Shown: piece after piece, positions 17,344 to 26,992 of the stretch
Numbering within the stretch: the stretch's first letter is position 1
Layout: each line of letters starts with the position of its first letter
Notes under the pieces: model-generated
Told to the model about the DNA's origin: nothing
Database searches by the model: none
What the model saw: the letters and a program-made list of their open reading frames with translations, nothing else
Position numbers and translations under genes: made by a program
Assembly: GCA_905612365.1 (NCBI GenBank)
Contig: CAJQRP010000022.1
Location: 1 to 40,342 of the forward strand
Source of the DNA: an uncultured Candidatus Pelagibacter sp.
GTDB taxonomy: Bacteria > Pseudomonadota > Alphaproteobacteria > Pelagibacterales > Pelagibacteraceae
Direction of reading: 5' to 3'
DNA: 40,342 bases

Positions 17344-18231
17344 CTACTCGGTATCTTCTTTTAGGATTGTTTTTTGTGAAACTCTAAGTTTCACAAGTAT
17401 AGGATTAGCAATATAAATTGAAGAATAAGTTCCAAATACAACACCCATAATCATAGCTAAGGAAAAACCTTTTAATATTTCTCCACCAAATAAATAAATT
17501 GAAACTAAAGCAAGTAATGTTGTGGCTGATGTAATTATAGTTCTTGAAAGTGTTTCATTGATTGAGATATTTGTAAGTTCATAAATTTTGATGTCAGAAA
17601 ACTTTCTTAAATTTTCTCTAACTCTGTCATAAATTACAACAGTATCGTTCATTGAATAACCTACTATGGTTAAAACAGCAGCAACTATTGATAGATTTAT
17701 TTCTAAACTAAATAGTGAGAAAAGACCTAGTGTTATAATGACGTCATGGAATAAGGCCAAAATAGCACCTAAACTAAATTGCCATTCAAATCTTATCCAT
17801 ATGTAAAATAACATTGCAGCTAGAGATAGTGCGATTGCAATAATACCAGACTTTAATAATTCAGAGCTAACTTTGGGACCTACATTTTCAACTCTTCTGA
17901 AATTAAAAGACCCTCCCAAAGAAGATGTTAAATCTTTTTTAATAACCTCAATGGTGTTTGCATCTGTGTCTTTTTTCTCTATCTTAATTAAAAAATCATT
18001 CTCATTACCAAATTTTTTAACATTAAAATCTCCTAAATTCATTTGGCTAAAAGATTGTCTTAGAGATGTAACATTGATGTTTTTATCATTTGATCTTAAC
18101 TCAATTAAAGTTCCACCTTTAAAATCTACACCAAAATTAAGTCCTTTAAAAAATAACAATAGAATAGATGCCACTACTAGACCCAAAGAGATGAGATTAA
18201 ATAGTTTATAAAATTTATTAAAATTAATCAT
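17344..18231 (-). CDS. secF: Protein translocase subunit SecF
   Basis: Inner-membrane partner of SecD that uses proton-motive force to pull proteins through SecYEG. The first membrane helix is followed by GVDFKGGTLIELR, then a periplasmic domain, then the SecF signature around ESS-type LLKSGIIAIALSLAAMLFYIWIRFEW. Five further helices follow, with YSMNDTVVIYDRVREN, the conserved family motif. 295 residues is normal. It follows secD directly: secD stops at 18232 and secF starts at 18231. Confidence 0.96.
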   Translation of the reverse strand: MINFNKFYKLFNLISLGLVVASILLLFFKGLNFGVDFKGGTLIELRSNDKNINVTSLRQSFSQMNLGDFNVKKFGNENDFLIKIEKKDTDANTIEVIKKDLTSSLGGSFNFRRVENVGPKVSSELLKSGIIAIALSLAAMLFYIWIRFEWQFSLGAILALFHDVIITLGLFSLFSLEINLSIVAAVLTIVGYSMNDTVVIYDRVRENLRKFSDIKIYELTNISINETLSRTIITSATTLLALVSIYLFGGEILKGFSLAMIMGVVFGTYSSIYIANPILVKLRVSQKTILKEDTE

Positions 18232-19785
18232 TTATATTAGTTTAGTTTTTTCTTTATTTCTTACCACGTAAAGACCAGTAAGCATTCTTGCAATAAAATA
18301 AACTGAAAACAGTGTAGTAAAAATTCCTACAGCTAAGGTCACAGAGAAACCTTTAACAGGCCCTGAGCCCATAAAGAATAAGATTACAGCTGCAATTAAT
18401 GTAGTTATATTTGCATCTATAATTGCAGTTTTTGATTTAACGTAACCAGTATCAAAAGCTATTATATTATTTTTTTCTTTTTTACATTCTTCTTTAATTC
18501 TTTCAAAAATTAACACATTAGCGTCAACAGCCATACCAACAGTTAAAATAATACCAGCTATGCCTGGTAATGTTAATGTTGCTTCAAATAATGTGAGTAT
18601 ACCTACTAAAAAAAATAGATTAACTAAAAGTGTTATATTGGCTATCAAACCAAATATCTTATATTTAAAAAACATAAAAATAATCACAAGTAAAAAACCA
18701 ATCATTAGGGCAATAACACCAGCATTGATTGAGTCCTGTCCAAGATCAGGTCCTACAGTTCTTTCTTCAATTATATTTAGTGGTGCTGGTAAGGCTCCAG
18801 ATCTAAGCAATAATGCTAAATCTGTTGCTGATTGAAATGTAAAATTACCACTAATCTGACCATTTCCACTTGCTATAGTATCTCTAATTACTGGAGCACT
18901 AACAATTTTTCCATCTAAAACAATTGCTAACTGTTTACCAACTCCTGTACTTGTTGCTTTACCAAATCTTTTTGCACCCACCCGATCAAGAGTAAATGAT
19001 ACTACGGTTTCATTTGTTTGGTTGTTCATTTGTGGTTGAGCATCAAGTAAGTTTTCACCATTTAGAATTATTCTTTTACTAACCATTGCTTCACTCATGC
19101 CATCTTCAAATTGAAGCATTTCAGTGCCAAAAGTGTCATTCTTATTTTGAGTGACAAATCTAAAAGTTAGGTTTGCGGTTTTACCTAGTAGAGATTTTAT
19201 TCTCATAGGATCATCCAAACCAGGAAGCTCTACAAGAATTCTATTATTACCTCTTTTTATTATATTTGGTTCATTTGTCCCAACTTCATCAACTCTTCTT
19301 CTAACGATTTCTAGAGCTTGATCTTGAGATGATGTTTTAATTTCAATGAGTCCATATTTAGAAAGTGACAGTGTAAATTTACTATCTTCTATTATTACAT
19401 CAAATTGATGTGATTTATACTGATTGTAATAAGGGTTAATCTCACTCTCTTTATCAAGAAAAAAAGCTTCAACTGAACCAACATCCATTATAGGGGTAGT
19501 AAACACTATTGTTTTATCTTGTATTCTTAAATCATTAAAATTAATTTTCTTACTCTTTAGAAAATTCCTTATAACAGTAGTCGTATTTTGTAGTTTTTGT
19601 ATTTCGACAGGTTCATTATCTATTTCAAGTAATAAATAAGACCCTCCCTGCAAGTCAAGGCCAAGGTTTATTCTTTTCGAGATAAAGCTATTTTCAGGAT
19701 CTTGAAAGTTTGATAGTGCAAAATAAATAAAAAAAAGTGTTACAAAAGAAACTAAAGTAATTCTTATTTTGGAAAAGTATAACAC
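18232..19785 (-). CDS. secD: Protein translocase subunit SecD
   Basis: Six-helix inner-membrane translocase subunit with a large periplasmic P1 domain. Visible elements are the first helix (residues ~8-28), the DLQGGSYLLLEID motif, the P1 head region with RRRVDEVGTNEPNI, and the C-terminal membrane part with GMAVDANVLIFERIKEE and TTLIAAVILFFMGSGPVKGF. At 517 residues it is the short alphaproteobacterial form. It lies 12 bp after yajC and abuts secF, the usual yajC-secD-secF order. Confidence 0.97.
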   Translation of the reverse strand: MLYFSKIRITLVSFVTLFFIYFALSNFQDPENSFISKRINLGLDLQGGSYLLLEIDNEPVEIQKLQNTTTVIRNFLKSKKINFNDLRIQDKTIVFTTPIMDVGSVEAFFLDKESEINPYYNQYKSHQFDVIIEDSKFTLSLSKYGLIEIKTSSQDQALEIVRRRVDEVGTNEPNIIKRGNNRILVELPGLDDPMRIKSLLGKTANLTFRFVTQNKNDTFGTEMLQFEDGMSEAMVSKRIILNGENLLDAQPQMNNQTNETVVSFTLDRVGAKRFGKATSTGVGKQLAIVLDGKIVSAPVIRDTIASGNGQISGNFTFQSATDLALLLRSGALPAPLNIIEERTVGPDLGQDSINAGVIALMIGFLLVIIFMFFKYKIFGLIANITLLVNLFFLVGILTLFEATLTLPGIAGIILTVGMAVDANVLIFERIKEECKKEKNNIIAFDTGYVKSKTAIIDANITTLIAAVILFFMGSGPVKGFSVTLAVGIFTTLFSVYFIARMLTGLYVVRNKEKTKLI

Positions 19786-19797
19786 TTTAGTTTGATG

Positions 19798-20082
19798 TTA
19801 TTTTTTTACTTCAGGAGCGTTAAGTAATCCTTGGATACCAGTAGATTTGATAATTTCAACTTTAACGTTATCAGCAATTTGCACTTCAACTTTTTCATTA
19901 TCAATAATTCTTTCAACTGTACCAATGATACCAGCAGATGTTACAACCTTGTCGCCTCTTGATAAGTTTTCTACCATGGCTTTATGCTCTTTAACTTTCT
20001 TTTGTTGAGGTCTTATTAAAAAAAAGTAAAAAATAACAAATATTAAAATTAGCGGTATAAATTGTCCTATTCCTGAATCCAT
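19798..20082 (-). CDS. yajC: Preprotein translocase accessory subunit YajC
   Basis: Small single-pass membrane protein of the SecDF-YajC complex. A hydrophobic helix (residues about 7-22, LILIFVIFYFFLI) is followed by the diagnostic RPQQKKVKEHKAMVENLSRGDKVVTSAGIIG. 94 residues is typical. It is 12 bp upstream of secD and 53 bp downstream of serS. Confidence 0.96.
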   Translation of the reverse strand: MDSGIGQFIPLILIFVIFYFFLIRPQQKKVKEHKAMVENLSRGDKVVTSAGIIGTVERIIDNEKVEVQIADNVKVEIIKSTGIQGLLNAPEVKK

Positions 20083-20135
20083 AATTCTCCTTAATTAAAG
20101 TGAATACTTACAACATCTATTAAATTAAAACAACT

Positions 20136-21395
20136 TTAAATCTTAATGATTTTCTCAATATTATTCATGTAAGGCTTTAAAACCTCAGGTACAATGATAG
20201 ATCCATCTTCTTGTTGATAATTTTCTAATATAGCAACCATAGTTCTACCAACAGCTAAACCACTGCCATTTAAGGTTCCAACTAGCACAGTTTCTTTTTT
20301 TTCGTTTTTATATCTAGCTTTCATTCTTCTTGCTTGAAATGATCCACATGAAGAGCAACTTGAGATTTCTCTATATTTATCTTCTGACGGAAGCCACACC
20401 TCAATATCAAAAGTTTTTTCAGCACTAAAACCCATATCACCAGTGCACAAAACTATTTTTCTATATGGAAGTTTTAGTAAATCTAAAATTTTAGTTGCAC
20501 AATCAGTCATTCTATCGAGTTCTGGTAAACACTTATCAAACTCAACAATACTTACCATTTCAACTTTGTAAAATTGGTGCTGTCTAATCATGCCTTTTGT
20601 ATCTTTACCATAACTTCCTGCTTCTTTTCTAAAACATGGAGTTGAAGCAACCATTCGCATAGGAAGTTTTTTTTTATCAATAATTTGGTCTTTTACAATA
20701 TTGGTTAAAATAACTTCAGCAGTTGGAATTAAAAATTTTCTATCACTAGAATCATCTAATTTAAGTTCAAACTGATCATTATCAAATTTAGGCAATTGTC
20801 CTGTACCATACATAGTGTCATCTGTTGCAATTAGTGGCGGTGATATCTCTTCATAACCATTGGTATTCACATGTGTATCAAGCATAAAATTTGATAAAGC
20901 TCTTTCCAACAAGGCCAATTTATCTTTTACAAAAACAAACCTTGAGCCAGTAGTTTTTGTAGCTAAATCAAAATCAAGCATGTTTAAGTTTTCACCTAAT
21001 TCATAATGAGATTTAGGTTTAAATGTAAAATTAGGTAATTTTCCTGATTTAGAAATTTCTACATTTGAGTTTTCATCTTTACCTGTAGGAACGTCAGAAT
21101 GAGGCATGTTTGGTATTGAGGACAAAATAGCCTCTAATTCACTTTTAACACTAGATTGTAATTTACTAATATTATCAATTTCAGAAGAAATTTTTTTAGA
21201 TTTTTCAAAAAGAGACTGATCTTTAGATTTTGAGATATCTTTTTTTTCTTTTTCAAGCAATTCTCTTTGTTGGATGTATTCTCTATTACTCTCATCTAAT
21301 GATAAAATCTTATCCACATCTATATCTAGGAATCTTTTATTCAAAGCTTTTTTAAAAGCCTCAATATCATTTCTAATTTCTTTTATATTATGCAT
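20136..21395 (-). CDS. serS: Serine--tRNA ligase
   Basis: Class II aminoacyl-tRNA synthetase charging tRNA-Ser (and tRNA-Sec where present). The N-terminal coiled-coil arm spans about residues 25-105. Motif 2 region TPCFRKEAGSYGKDTKGMIRQHQF and motif 3 GSGLAVGRTMVAILENYQ are clear. I place the start at ATG 21395 (MHNIKEIRND), the usual SerS N-terminus, giving 419 residues; a TTG at 21416 would add seven residues and is less likely. With this start it overlaps the tatC stop by 8 bp. Confidence 0.96.
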   Translation of the reverse strand: MHNIKEIRNDIEAFKKALNKRFLDIDVDKILSLDESNREYIQQRELLEKEKKDISKSKDQSLFEKSKKISSEIDNISKLQSSVKSELEAILSSIPNMPHSDVPTGKDENSNVEISKSGKLPNFTFKPKSHYELGENLNMLDFDLATKTTGSRFVFVKDKLALLERALSNFMLDTHVNTNGYEEISPPLIATDDTMYGTGQLPKFDNDQFELKLDDSSDRKFLIPTAEVILTNIVKDQIIDKKKLPMRMVASTPCFRKEAGSYGKDTKGMIRQHQFYKVEMVSIVEFDKCLPELDRMTDCATKILDLLKLPYRKIVLCTGDMGFSAEKTFDIEVWLPSEDKYREISSCSSCGSFQARRMKARYKNEKKETVLVGTLNGSGLAVGRTMVAILENYQQEDGSIIVPEVLKPYMNNIEKIIKI

Positions 21396-22164
21396 TTTTT
21401 TTATTTTTCTTATCAATAATGTTTACAGAAAATATAGATAATTCATATAAAATCAATAATGGTATCGCTAGTCCAATTTGAGTTATAGGATCAGGTGGTG
21501 TTAATAGTGCGGCTGCTGCAAAAATCATTACAACGACATATTTTCTTTTTTCTCTAAGAAATTTAGCATTAACAATGCCAACTCTAGCTAACAAACTAAG
21601 AACAACTGGTAGCTGAAAACTTATACCAAATGCAAAAATTAATTTCATTACAAGTGAAAGATATTCACTAACTTTTGCTTCTAATTGGATGGGTAACCCT
21701 GTTGAGGCCCCGGTGCTTTCAAAAGAGAGAAAAAACTTTATCGCTAGTGGCATTATTAAATAATAAACAAGCATCCCTCCTAGAAAAAATAATATAGGCG
21801 TTAAAACTAGATAAGGAACAATTGCAATTTTTTCATGTTTATAGAGGCCTGGTGCAATAAATTTCCAAATTTGCACTAATATGAAAGGACAAGTAACAAA
21901 GAATGCTGCAAAAAAAGAAACCTTCAAGTATGTTAAGAATGTTTCTTGTAGAGCTGTAAAAATTAACCTTCTATCGGTACCACTTTCATTTACTGCTTTA
22001 GCAAAAGGCTCGACTAAAAAACCATAGAGATGTTCTGAAAAAAAATAACATCCAATAAAAAATATGAATAAAAAAATAAACGAATGAATTAATCTTTTTC
22101 TAAGTTCTGTTAAATGACTTACAAAGCCACCTTCATTTTCAGATTTTGTCATCTTTTTTTTCAT
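21388..22164 (-). CDS. tatC: Sec-independent translocase subunit TatC
   Basis: Six-helix receptor of the twin-arginine translocon, binding folded substrates with RR signal peptides. The N-terminus has the conserved FVSHLTELRKRLIHS, and the following helices contain ALQETFLTYLKVSFFAAFF and FGISFQLPVVLSLLARVGIV, family signatures. 258 residues is normal. The first ATG (22164) overlaps tatB by 26 bp; the ATG four codons later (22152) gives a 14-bp overlap. A likely client in this window is the M48 lipoprotein with an RRKFL signal. Confidence 0.96.
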   Translation of the reverse strand: MKKKMTKSENEGGFVSHLTELRKRLIHSFIFLFIFFIGCYFFSEHLYGFLVEPFAKAVNESGTDRRLIFTALQETFLTYLKVSFFAAFFVTCPFILVQIWKFIAPGLYKHEKIAIVPYLVLTPILFFLGGMLVYYLIMPLAIKFFLSFESTGASTGLPIQLEAKVSEYLSLVMKLIFAFGISFQLPVVLSLLARVGIVNAKFLREKRKYVVVMIFAAAALLTPPDPITQIGLAIPLLILYELSIFSVNIIDKKNKKNA

Positions 22165-22360
22165 CTTCTTGTGGTTTTTCTATTTCATTAGAACCAATAT
22201 CAAGGTCAGCTACCTCACTTTGTATATTGCTAATATATCTTTTTGTTGTTCCGATCCATGAACCAACTTTTTTTAACATATGTGGGAAATCTTTGGGTCC
22301 AATAACAATAATTGCTACAGCTACTACGAGTAAAATCTCAAACCAGCCAATAGTAGGCAT
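22139..22360 (-). CDS. tatB: Sec-independent translocase subunit TatB
   Basis: Single-pass membrane protein with an amphipathic helix that forms the TatBC receptor. The start MPTIGWFEILLVVAVAIIVI and the GPKDFPHMLKKVGSW hinge-helix are typical of TatB, not TatA, because it has E8 and the GPKxLP-like motif. It is short (73 residues), as in other reduced genomes, with a highly charged tail. It lies 5 bp after tatA. Confidence 0.93.
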   Translation of the reverse strand: MPTIGWFEILLVVAVAIIVIGPKDFPHMLKKVGSWIGTTKRYISNIQSEVADLDIGSNEIEKPQEDEKKDDKI

Positions 22361-22365
22361 TTGAT

Positions 22366-22566
22366 TTATTCTTTATCTTTGCTGTCTTGATTATTTTCAG
22401 AAACATTTTTAGGCTCTGGCTCATCTGTGATGTCTGTAGCCATGCCTTTTTTAAAACTTTTAATACCTTTAGCTACATCACCCATTAAACTAGAGATTTT
22501 ACCTCTACCGAATAGAAGGACAACTAAGATAACAACTATTGCTATTTGCCAAATTCCAATGCTCAT
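22366..22566 (-). CDS. tatA: Sec-independent translocase subunit TatA
   Basis: Pore-forming Tat subunit: a short N-terminal helix ([20 protein letters not shown]) then the [24 protein letters not shown] hinge and amphipathic helix, with a polar acidic tail. At 66 residues it is normal. It is first of tatA-tatB-tatC and lies 42 bp after scpB. Confidence 0.95.
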   Translation of the reverse strand: MSIGIWQIAIVVILVVLLFGRGKISSLMGDVAKGIKSFKKGMATDITDEPEPKNVSENNQDSKDKE

Positions 22567-22608
22567 ATATTTTTATACCCTTTTTAGATTTAACTTTAAA
22601 GTAACTTT

Positions 22609-23310
22609 TTATTTTTCTTCATCAGGACTAAGCGTTCCACCTAACATTTCATCTATATTTTCATAGATGTCTTCTTTTTTTTCTTCTTGTTTTTCTTTGT
22701 AAAATTTACCAGTACCAAATATTGCATTATCTATGTTTGAACTATCAATCAGTCCGGCAGATCCCAATTCATCAACTGTAGGTAAATCTGACAACTTTTG
22801 AAGACTAAAATGACTTAAGAAATCATTAGTGGTTCCGTACTGAATTGGTTTACCCGGGACATCTTTGCGCCCTTGTGGTTTTACCCAATTGAGCTCCATT
22901 AAAATATCAAGTGTATTTGTACCAAAAGCAACACCTCTTATTTCTTCTATTTCAGCTCTAGTAACAGGTTGGTGATAAACAATTATAGCTAATGTTTCAA
23001 CCGCAGCTCTAGATAGTTTTTTTTCTACAGTTTTTTCTTGAGACATAAGGTTTGATAGATTTTCAGAGGTTCTAAAAGACCATCTCTTAGAAATACAAAC
23101 TAAATTAATTCCTCTTGATGAGTATTCTTTTTGAAGTTTTTCTAATGATTTTAAAACATCAATTTTTTTTGAAATTTTAGATTCAATGGTGTCGATATCT
23201 AACGGTTCGGCAGCAGCAAAAATTATTGCCTCAACTTCTCTTTCGCCATCATTCATTTTTGAGGGGAAAGTAACTATATTATCTTTTGTTTCTTTTTTTA
23301 TTTTTGTCAT
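22609..23310 (-). CDS. scpB: Segregation and condensation protein B
   Basis: Winged-helix kleisin partner that, with ScpA and SMC, organises and segregates the chromosome. The region around EAIIFAAAEPLDIDTI and the segment KLSRAAVETLAIIVYHQPVTRAEIEEIRGV are diagnostic. 233 residues, with an acidic, Lys/Glu-rich C-terminal tail. Its ATG overlaps the scpA stop by 4 bp (ATGA), a sign of translational coupling. Confidence 0.95.
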   Translation of the reverse strand: MTKIKKETKDNIVTFPSKMNDGEREVEAIIFAAAEPLDIDTIESKISKKIDVLKSLEKLQKEYSSRGINLVCISKRWSFRTSENLSNLMSQEKTVEKKLSRAAVETLAIIVYHQPVTRAEIEEIRGVAFGTNTLDILMELNWVKPQGRKDVPGKPIQYGTTNDFLSHFSLQKLSDLPTVDELGSAGLIDSSNIDNAIFGTGKFYKEKQEEKKEDIYENIDEMLGGTLSPDEEK

Positions 23311-24047
23311 TTTAGCTCTTTAATATAAATATCATCAAATAAGTTTTCTTGCTTTATAGTTAGATTGCCTTCTTTAACCAGCTCTAAGGAACCAGCAAAA
23401 ATTCCCGCTTTACCAGTTCTTTTATATTTTGAGCCATTCTTAAATGAAGATGGTATTAATTCATTAATATTTCTCCAATCAATTAACTTACCAAAGAATT
23501 CTTTTATTCTTTTGATGCCATCTTCAGTGGTAAAAACTGGAAGTTTAGGAATATTCATTCTTTGAAAATCTTTAGTCATAATAATTGAGGAATAAGATTT
23601 TAATAGTTCGTAAAGATTTAGTTTATATTCAGTACTATATATAGATCGTATATTTCCTTTAATTCCTCTAACTCTTATTTCTCTTCCAAGTCTTTTTCTT
23701 TTTAACATTTGGTCAGAAAGTAATCTAATCAACTCTAATTTTTTTAATTGTAATTTTAATTTTTCAGCAACTTCTAAAACTTTAAATTCTTCTTCGGGAT
23801 TTCCTGGCAACAAAAGTTTTGATTTAAGATAAGTTAACCAAGTAGCCATCAATAAATATTCTGAAGCAGATTCTAGATTAAGATTTTTTTCGTTTGTAAT
23901 ATAATTATGAAATTGGTCAGCTAGTAATGTTATAGAAATATCTTCAAGGTTAACCTTTTGAGCTTTTGCTAAATCTAATAAAACATCAAGCGGGCCATTA
24001 TAATTATCAAGATCAACATTAAAGTTTTTAGAATCGGTGTCAGACAT
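23307..24047 (-). CDS. scpA: Segregation and condensation protein A
   Basis: Kleisin subunit bridging SMC heads. The N-terminus FNVDLDNYNGPLDVLLDLAKAQKVNLEDISI and ASEYLLMATWLTYLKSKLLLP are family hallmarks, and the C-terminal winged helix is recognisable by position. 246 residues is normal. It lies 8 bp after nagZ and overlaps scpB by 4 bp. Confidence 0.95.
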   Translation of the reverse strand: MSDTDSKNFNVDLDNYNGPLDVLLDLAKAQKVNLEDISITLLADQFHNYITNEKNLNLESASEYLLMATWLTYLKSKLLLPGNPEEEFKVLEVAEKLKLQLKKLELIRLLSDQMLKRKRLGREIRVRGIKGNIRSIYSTEYKLNLYELLKSYSSIIMTKDFQRMNIPKLPVFTTEDGIKRIKEFFGKLIDWRNINELIPSSFKNGSKYKRTGKAGIFAGSLELVKEGNLTIKQENLFDDIYIKELK

Positions 24048-24055
24048 ATTAAATA

Positions 24056-25006
24056 TTAACTTATAATCTTATAAAATTGTGATGTTTTTTTTATAATAAA
24101 CTTACTTATAATCGGTGAATAAAGAGCCACATCATTCATTTCTTTTAAATTTCCATTACAATGAAGAACTAGATCGCAACCAGCGCTAAAGGATTTTTTT
24201 GTATTAATTGCTATAGAGCCCTTTAAACTCTTCATTGATATATCATCAGACATCAAAATATTTTTAAATTTAATTTGGTTTCTTATTAATTTTATAATTT
24301 TCTTCGAATGTGTTGCTGTATTAACTTTATCAATTTTTTTATAAATAAGATGTGCTGTCATTGCAAACAAACTATTTTTATTTTTGAATGCCATAAAATC
24401 ATTATTATTTAGATGTCTTAATTCCCTGTTGATTGTAGGAGTTTTTTTATGACTATCGACTTTAGCCAAACCGTGACCTGGAATATGCTTTATTACAGCA
24501 GCAATTTTATTATTATGCAATTCTTTGATACAAATATCACCAATTTGGGAAACAATCTTTGCATTACTTGAAAATGCTCTATCAGCAATTATTGAGCTTG
24601 ACCCTTTTGATCTTACGTCAAGAACAGGTAGAGTATTAATATTTATGCCCGCAGTTTTTAATAATGAAGCTGTTTTATAAATAAATTTTTTATACTCAGT
24701 ATAAAATTTTTTTTGATCATTTATATAAAGATTGCCAAAAAATTCTCCTGTAAACTTATCTGCATTAAAAAATTTTCTTAATCTATTTACTCTGCCACCC
24801 TCTTGGTCAATTAAAATAGGATATTTCTTATCATTAAATATTTTTCTAATTTCATCTGTTAATTTTTTTACTTGTGTAATATTTTTAATATTTCGTGAAA
24901 AAAGTATTATTCCCCAGGGCTTATGTTTAATTATAAATTTTTTTTCTTTAATCAATAATTTGGTTGATCTTAAACCAACTATAAAACTTTTACGATCATC
25001 CATCAT
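24056..25006 (-). CDS. nagZ: Beta-N-acetylhexosaminidase NagZ (GH3)
   Basis: Cytoplasmic glycoside hydrolase that removes GlcNAc from recycled anhydro-muropeptides. GH3 hallmarks are IDQEGGRVNRLR, the DVRSKGSSSIIADRAFS substrate-binding region, the catalytic loop KHIPGHG (His/Asp general acid loop) and SDDISMKSL with the nucleophile Asp. At 316 residues it matches single-domain NagZ. It overlaps the preceding 87-aa gene by 11 bp. nagZ between a small membrane gene and scpA is the usual alphaproteobacterial order. Confidence 0.93.
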   Translation of the reverse strand: MMDDRKSFIVGLRSTKLLIKEKKFIIKHKPWGIILFSRNIKNITQVKKLTDEIRKIFNDKKYPILIDQEGGRVNRLRKFFNADKFTGEFFGNLYINDQKKFYTEYKKFIYKTASLLKTAGININTLPVLDVRSKGSSSIIADRAFSSNAKIVSQIGDICIKELHNNKIAAVIKHIPGHGLAKVDSHKKTPTINRELRHLNNNDFMAFKNKNSLFAMTAHLIYKKIDKVNTATHSKKIIKLIRNQIKFKNILMSDDISMKSLKGSIAINTKKSFSAGCDLVLHCNGNLKEMNDVALYSPIISKFIIKKTSQFYKIIS

Positions 25007-25259
25007 TATTTATTAATTTCCAAAAATTGTAATTCTTTTTGTTTTTATCTATGCTTTTTTCAATATATTCTACGATATTAACAGTATCACTATTAAGTAA
25101 AATAAGGTTACGAGAATAATTTTCAGTTTTATCTTCAATATTTTTTAAAGATCTATATGAATTTTTTTTATTTTCATTTGAAAAGTAGTATTTGAAAGAT
25201 AGAAAAAAAAATAAAACTATAACAATTAAAAATAAAAGATATTTAAGTTCTTTTAACAT
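24996..25259 (-). CDS. Small membrane protein in the argS-nagZ slot, no SPOR domain
   Basis: 87 residues, not recognised by sequence. An N-terminal basic end and one transmembrane helix (about residues 7-24) put the remaining, very Asn/Lys-rich segment outside the membrane, probably in the periplasm. In many Alphaproteobacteria the gene between argS and nagZ encodes a membrane-anchored SPOR-domain protein. This one has the anchor but stops before any SPOR-like fold; no YxVxxGPF-type motif is seen. It may be a shortened descendant. The ATG overlaps the argS stop by one base and its end overlaps nagZ by 11 bp, so it is embedded in the operon and likely translated. Confidence 0.75.
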   Translation of the reverse strand: MLKELKYLLFLIVIVLFFFLSFKYYFSNENKKNSYRSLKNIEDKTENYSRNLILLNSDTVNIVEYIEKSIDKNKKNYNFWKLINNDG

Positions 25260-26992
25260 TACATTTTTTGCGGAGTTTCCACTCCAACAATATCCATTCC
25301 AGATTTGATAACATTAGATATAACTTTTAAAAAAACTAACTTATCATTTGGTATTTTCTTTTGTTCATTAATAAACCTTTTTGATGGATCATCTTTACCC
25401 ATATTCCAATAAGAATGGAATTCTGATGATAGCTCATAAAGATAAACAGGTATTCTGTGAGGCTCAAGTCTTAAGCTTGCAGCTTCAATACACTTAGGCC
25501 ATTCAGCTATTTTTTTTAATATCTTGATTTCATCTTCTGTGTATTCAAATTCGTAATCTTTTATATTTAAATCATTTTCTATATTAAGATCCACATGTCT
25601 AAAAACAGATGATATTCTAGCATAACAATATTGAACATAATAAAGAGGATTATCTTTTGATTTTTCTTTAACTTTTGTAAAGTCAAAATCTAACTCTACA
25701 TCGCTACTTCTATTAAGCATAATAAATCTTGTAGCATCCCTGCCCACTTCAGAAATCAAGTCTTCAACTGTTATATAGTCACCTTTTCTTTTTGACATTT
25801 TGAAAGGTTTTCCATCTTTAATTAGTTTAACGAGTTGGCTTACCTTACAAATTAATTTTTTTTTATCTCCAGACAACGCTTCAACGACAGAAGTTATCCT
25901 TTTAATATAACCAGCATGGTCAGCTCCTAATATATTAATAAGTTTGTCATAATTTCTATTCAATTTATTATCGTGATAGGCCACATCACTTGCAAAGTAA
26001 GTCCAGGATTTATCAGACTTTTGAAGCGCTCTATCTTTATCGTCACCAAAATCTGTTGATTTAAATAAAAGTTGCTCTCTTTCGACCCAGTTTTGATCAT
26101 CCACACCTTTGGGGGCCTTAATTTTTCCACTATAAACTAGTTTTTTATCCTTTAATTTGTCAATTGCTTTTTGAACTTCATTATTTAGGACAATATCAGT
26201 TTCACTGGTAAATTTATCGTGCACTATTCCAAGATTTAATAAATTGCTTTTAATTAATTTTAAAGATTCTGAGACTGACAATAAAGTTAATTCTTTTGAA
26301 ACATCTTCAAATTTATCAAATTTTAAAACTTTGTTAGATTCTATAATATTTTTAGCAATATCAGCTAAGTAATCACCAGGATATAAATCTGAATTTTCAA
26401 TCGGAAATTTTTCATTAAAAAGTATTTCTCTAATTCTAAAAAAAACAGACTTTGTAAAATTTATGATCTGATTACCATAATCGTTTACATAATATTCTTT
26501 CGAAACATCATGTTTGTTAAAAATTAATATATTTGAAATTACATCTCCTAAAATTGCGCCTCTACAATGTCCTACGTGAAGAGGACCTGTTGGGTTAGCT
26601 GAAACAAATTCAACAAGGTATTTTTGTTTTTTTTCTTTTAAATTGACGCCAAAATCTTTGTAATTTTCGTTAACATTTTTAATAAAATTGTTCCAATATG
26701 TTTGTTTAAATTTAATATTAATAAATCCAGGTTTTGCTACAGAAATAGTTTCAATTTTTTCATCTTCATTTTTAATTAAATCAATTAGAGTGTTTGCAAT
26801 ATCGATTGGTGATTTTTTATTCGCTTTAGAGAGTACCATGGCTACATTAGTTGATATATCGCAGTCAAAATTTGATGGTGGTATATCTACATTAATTCCT
26901 TTTAAAGATTCAGGTATTTCTAAGGAACCATCTTTATTTAGTCTTTTAATCAAAATTATTATTTTATCTAAGTAGAGATCAAAAATGTTCAT
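25259..26992 (-). CDS. argS: Arginine--tRNA ligase
   Basis: Class I aminoacyl-tRNA synthetase for arginine. The HIGH-type motif is in SANPTGPLHVGHCRGA, and the tRNA/substrate segment NDYGNQI follows. KMSKRKGDYITVEDL is the KMSKS loop, and the C-terminal DALR domain ends the protein. 577 residues is normal. Its ATG overlaps the dgt stop by one base (TAATG). Confidence 0.97.
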   Translation of the reverse strand: MNIFDLYLDKIIILIKRLNKDGSLEIPESLKGINVDIPPSNFDCDISTNVAMVLSKANKKSPIDIANTLIDLIKNEDEKIETISVAKPGFINIKFKQTYWNNFIKNVNENYKDFGVNLKEKKQKYLVEFVSANPTGPLHVGHCRGAILGDVISNILIFNKHDVSKEYYVNDYGNQIINFTKSVFFRIREILFNEKFPIENSDLYPGDYLADIAKNIIESNKVLKFDKFEDVSKELTLLSVSESLKLIKSNLLNLGIVHDKFTSETDIVLNNEVQKAIDKLKDKKLVYSGKIKAPKGVDDQNWVEREQLLFKSTDFGDDKDRALQKSDKSWTYFASDVAYHDNKLNRNYDKLINILGADHAGYIKRITSVVEALSGDKKKLICKVSQLVKLIKDGKPFKMSKRKGDYITVEDLISEVGRDATRFIMLNRSSDVELDFDFTKVKEKSKDNPLYYVQYCYARISSVFRHVDLNIENDLNIKDYEFEYTEDEIKILKKIAEWPKCIEAASLRLEPHRIPVYLYELSSEFHSYWNMGKDDPSKRFINEQKKIPNDKLVFLKVISNVIKSGMDIVGVETPQKM

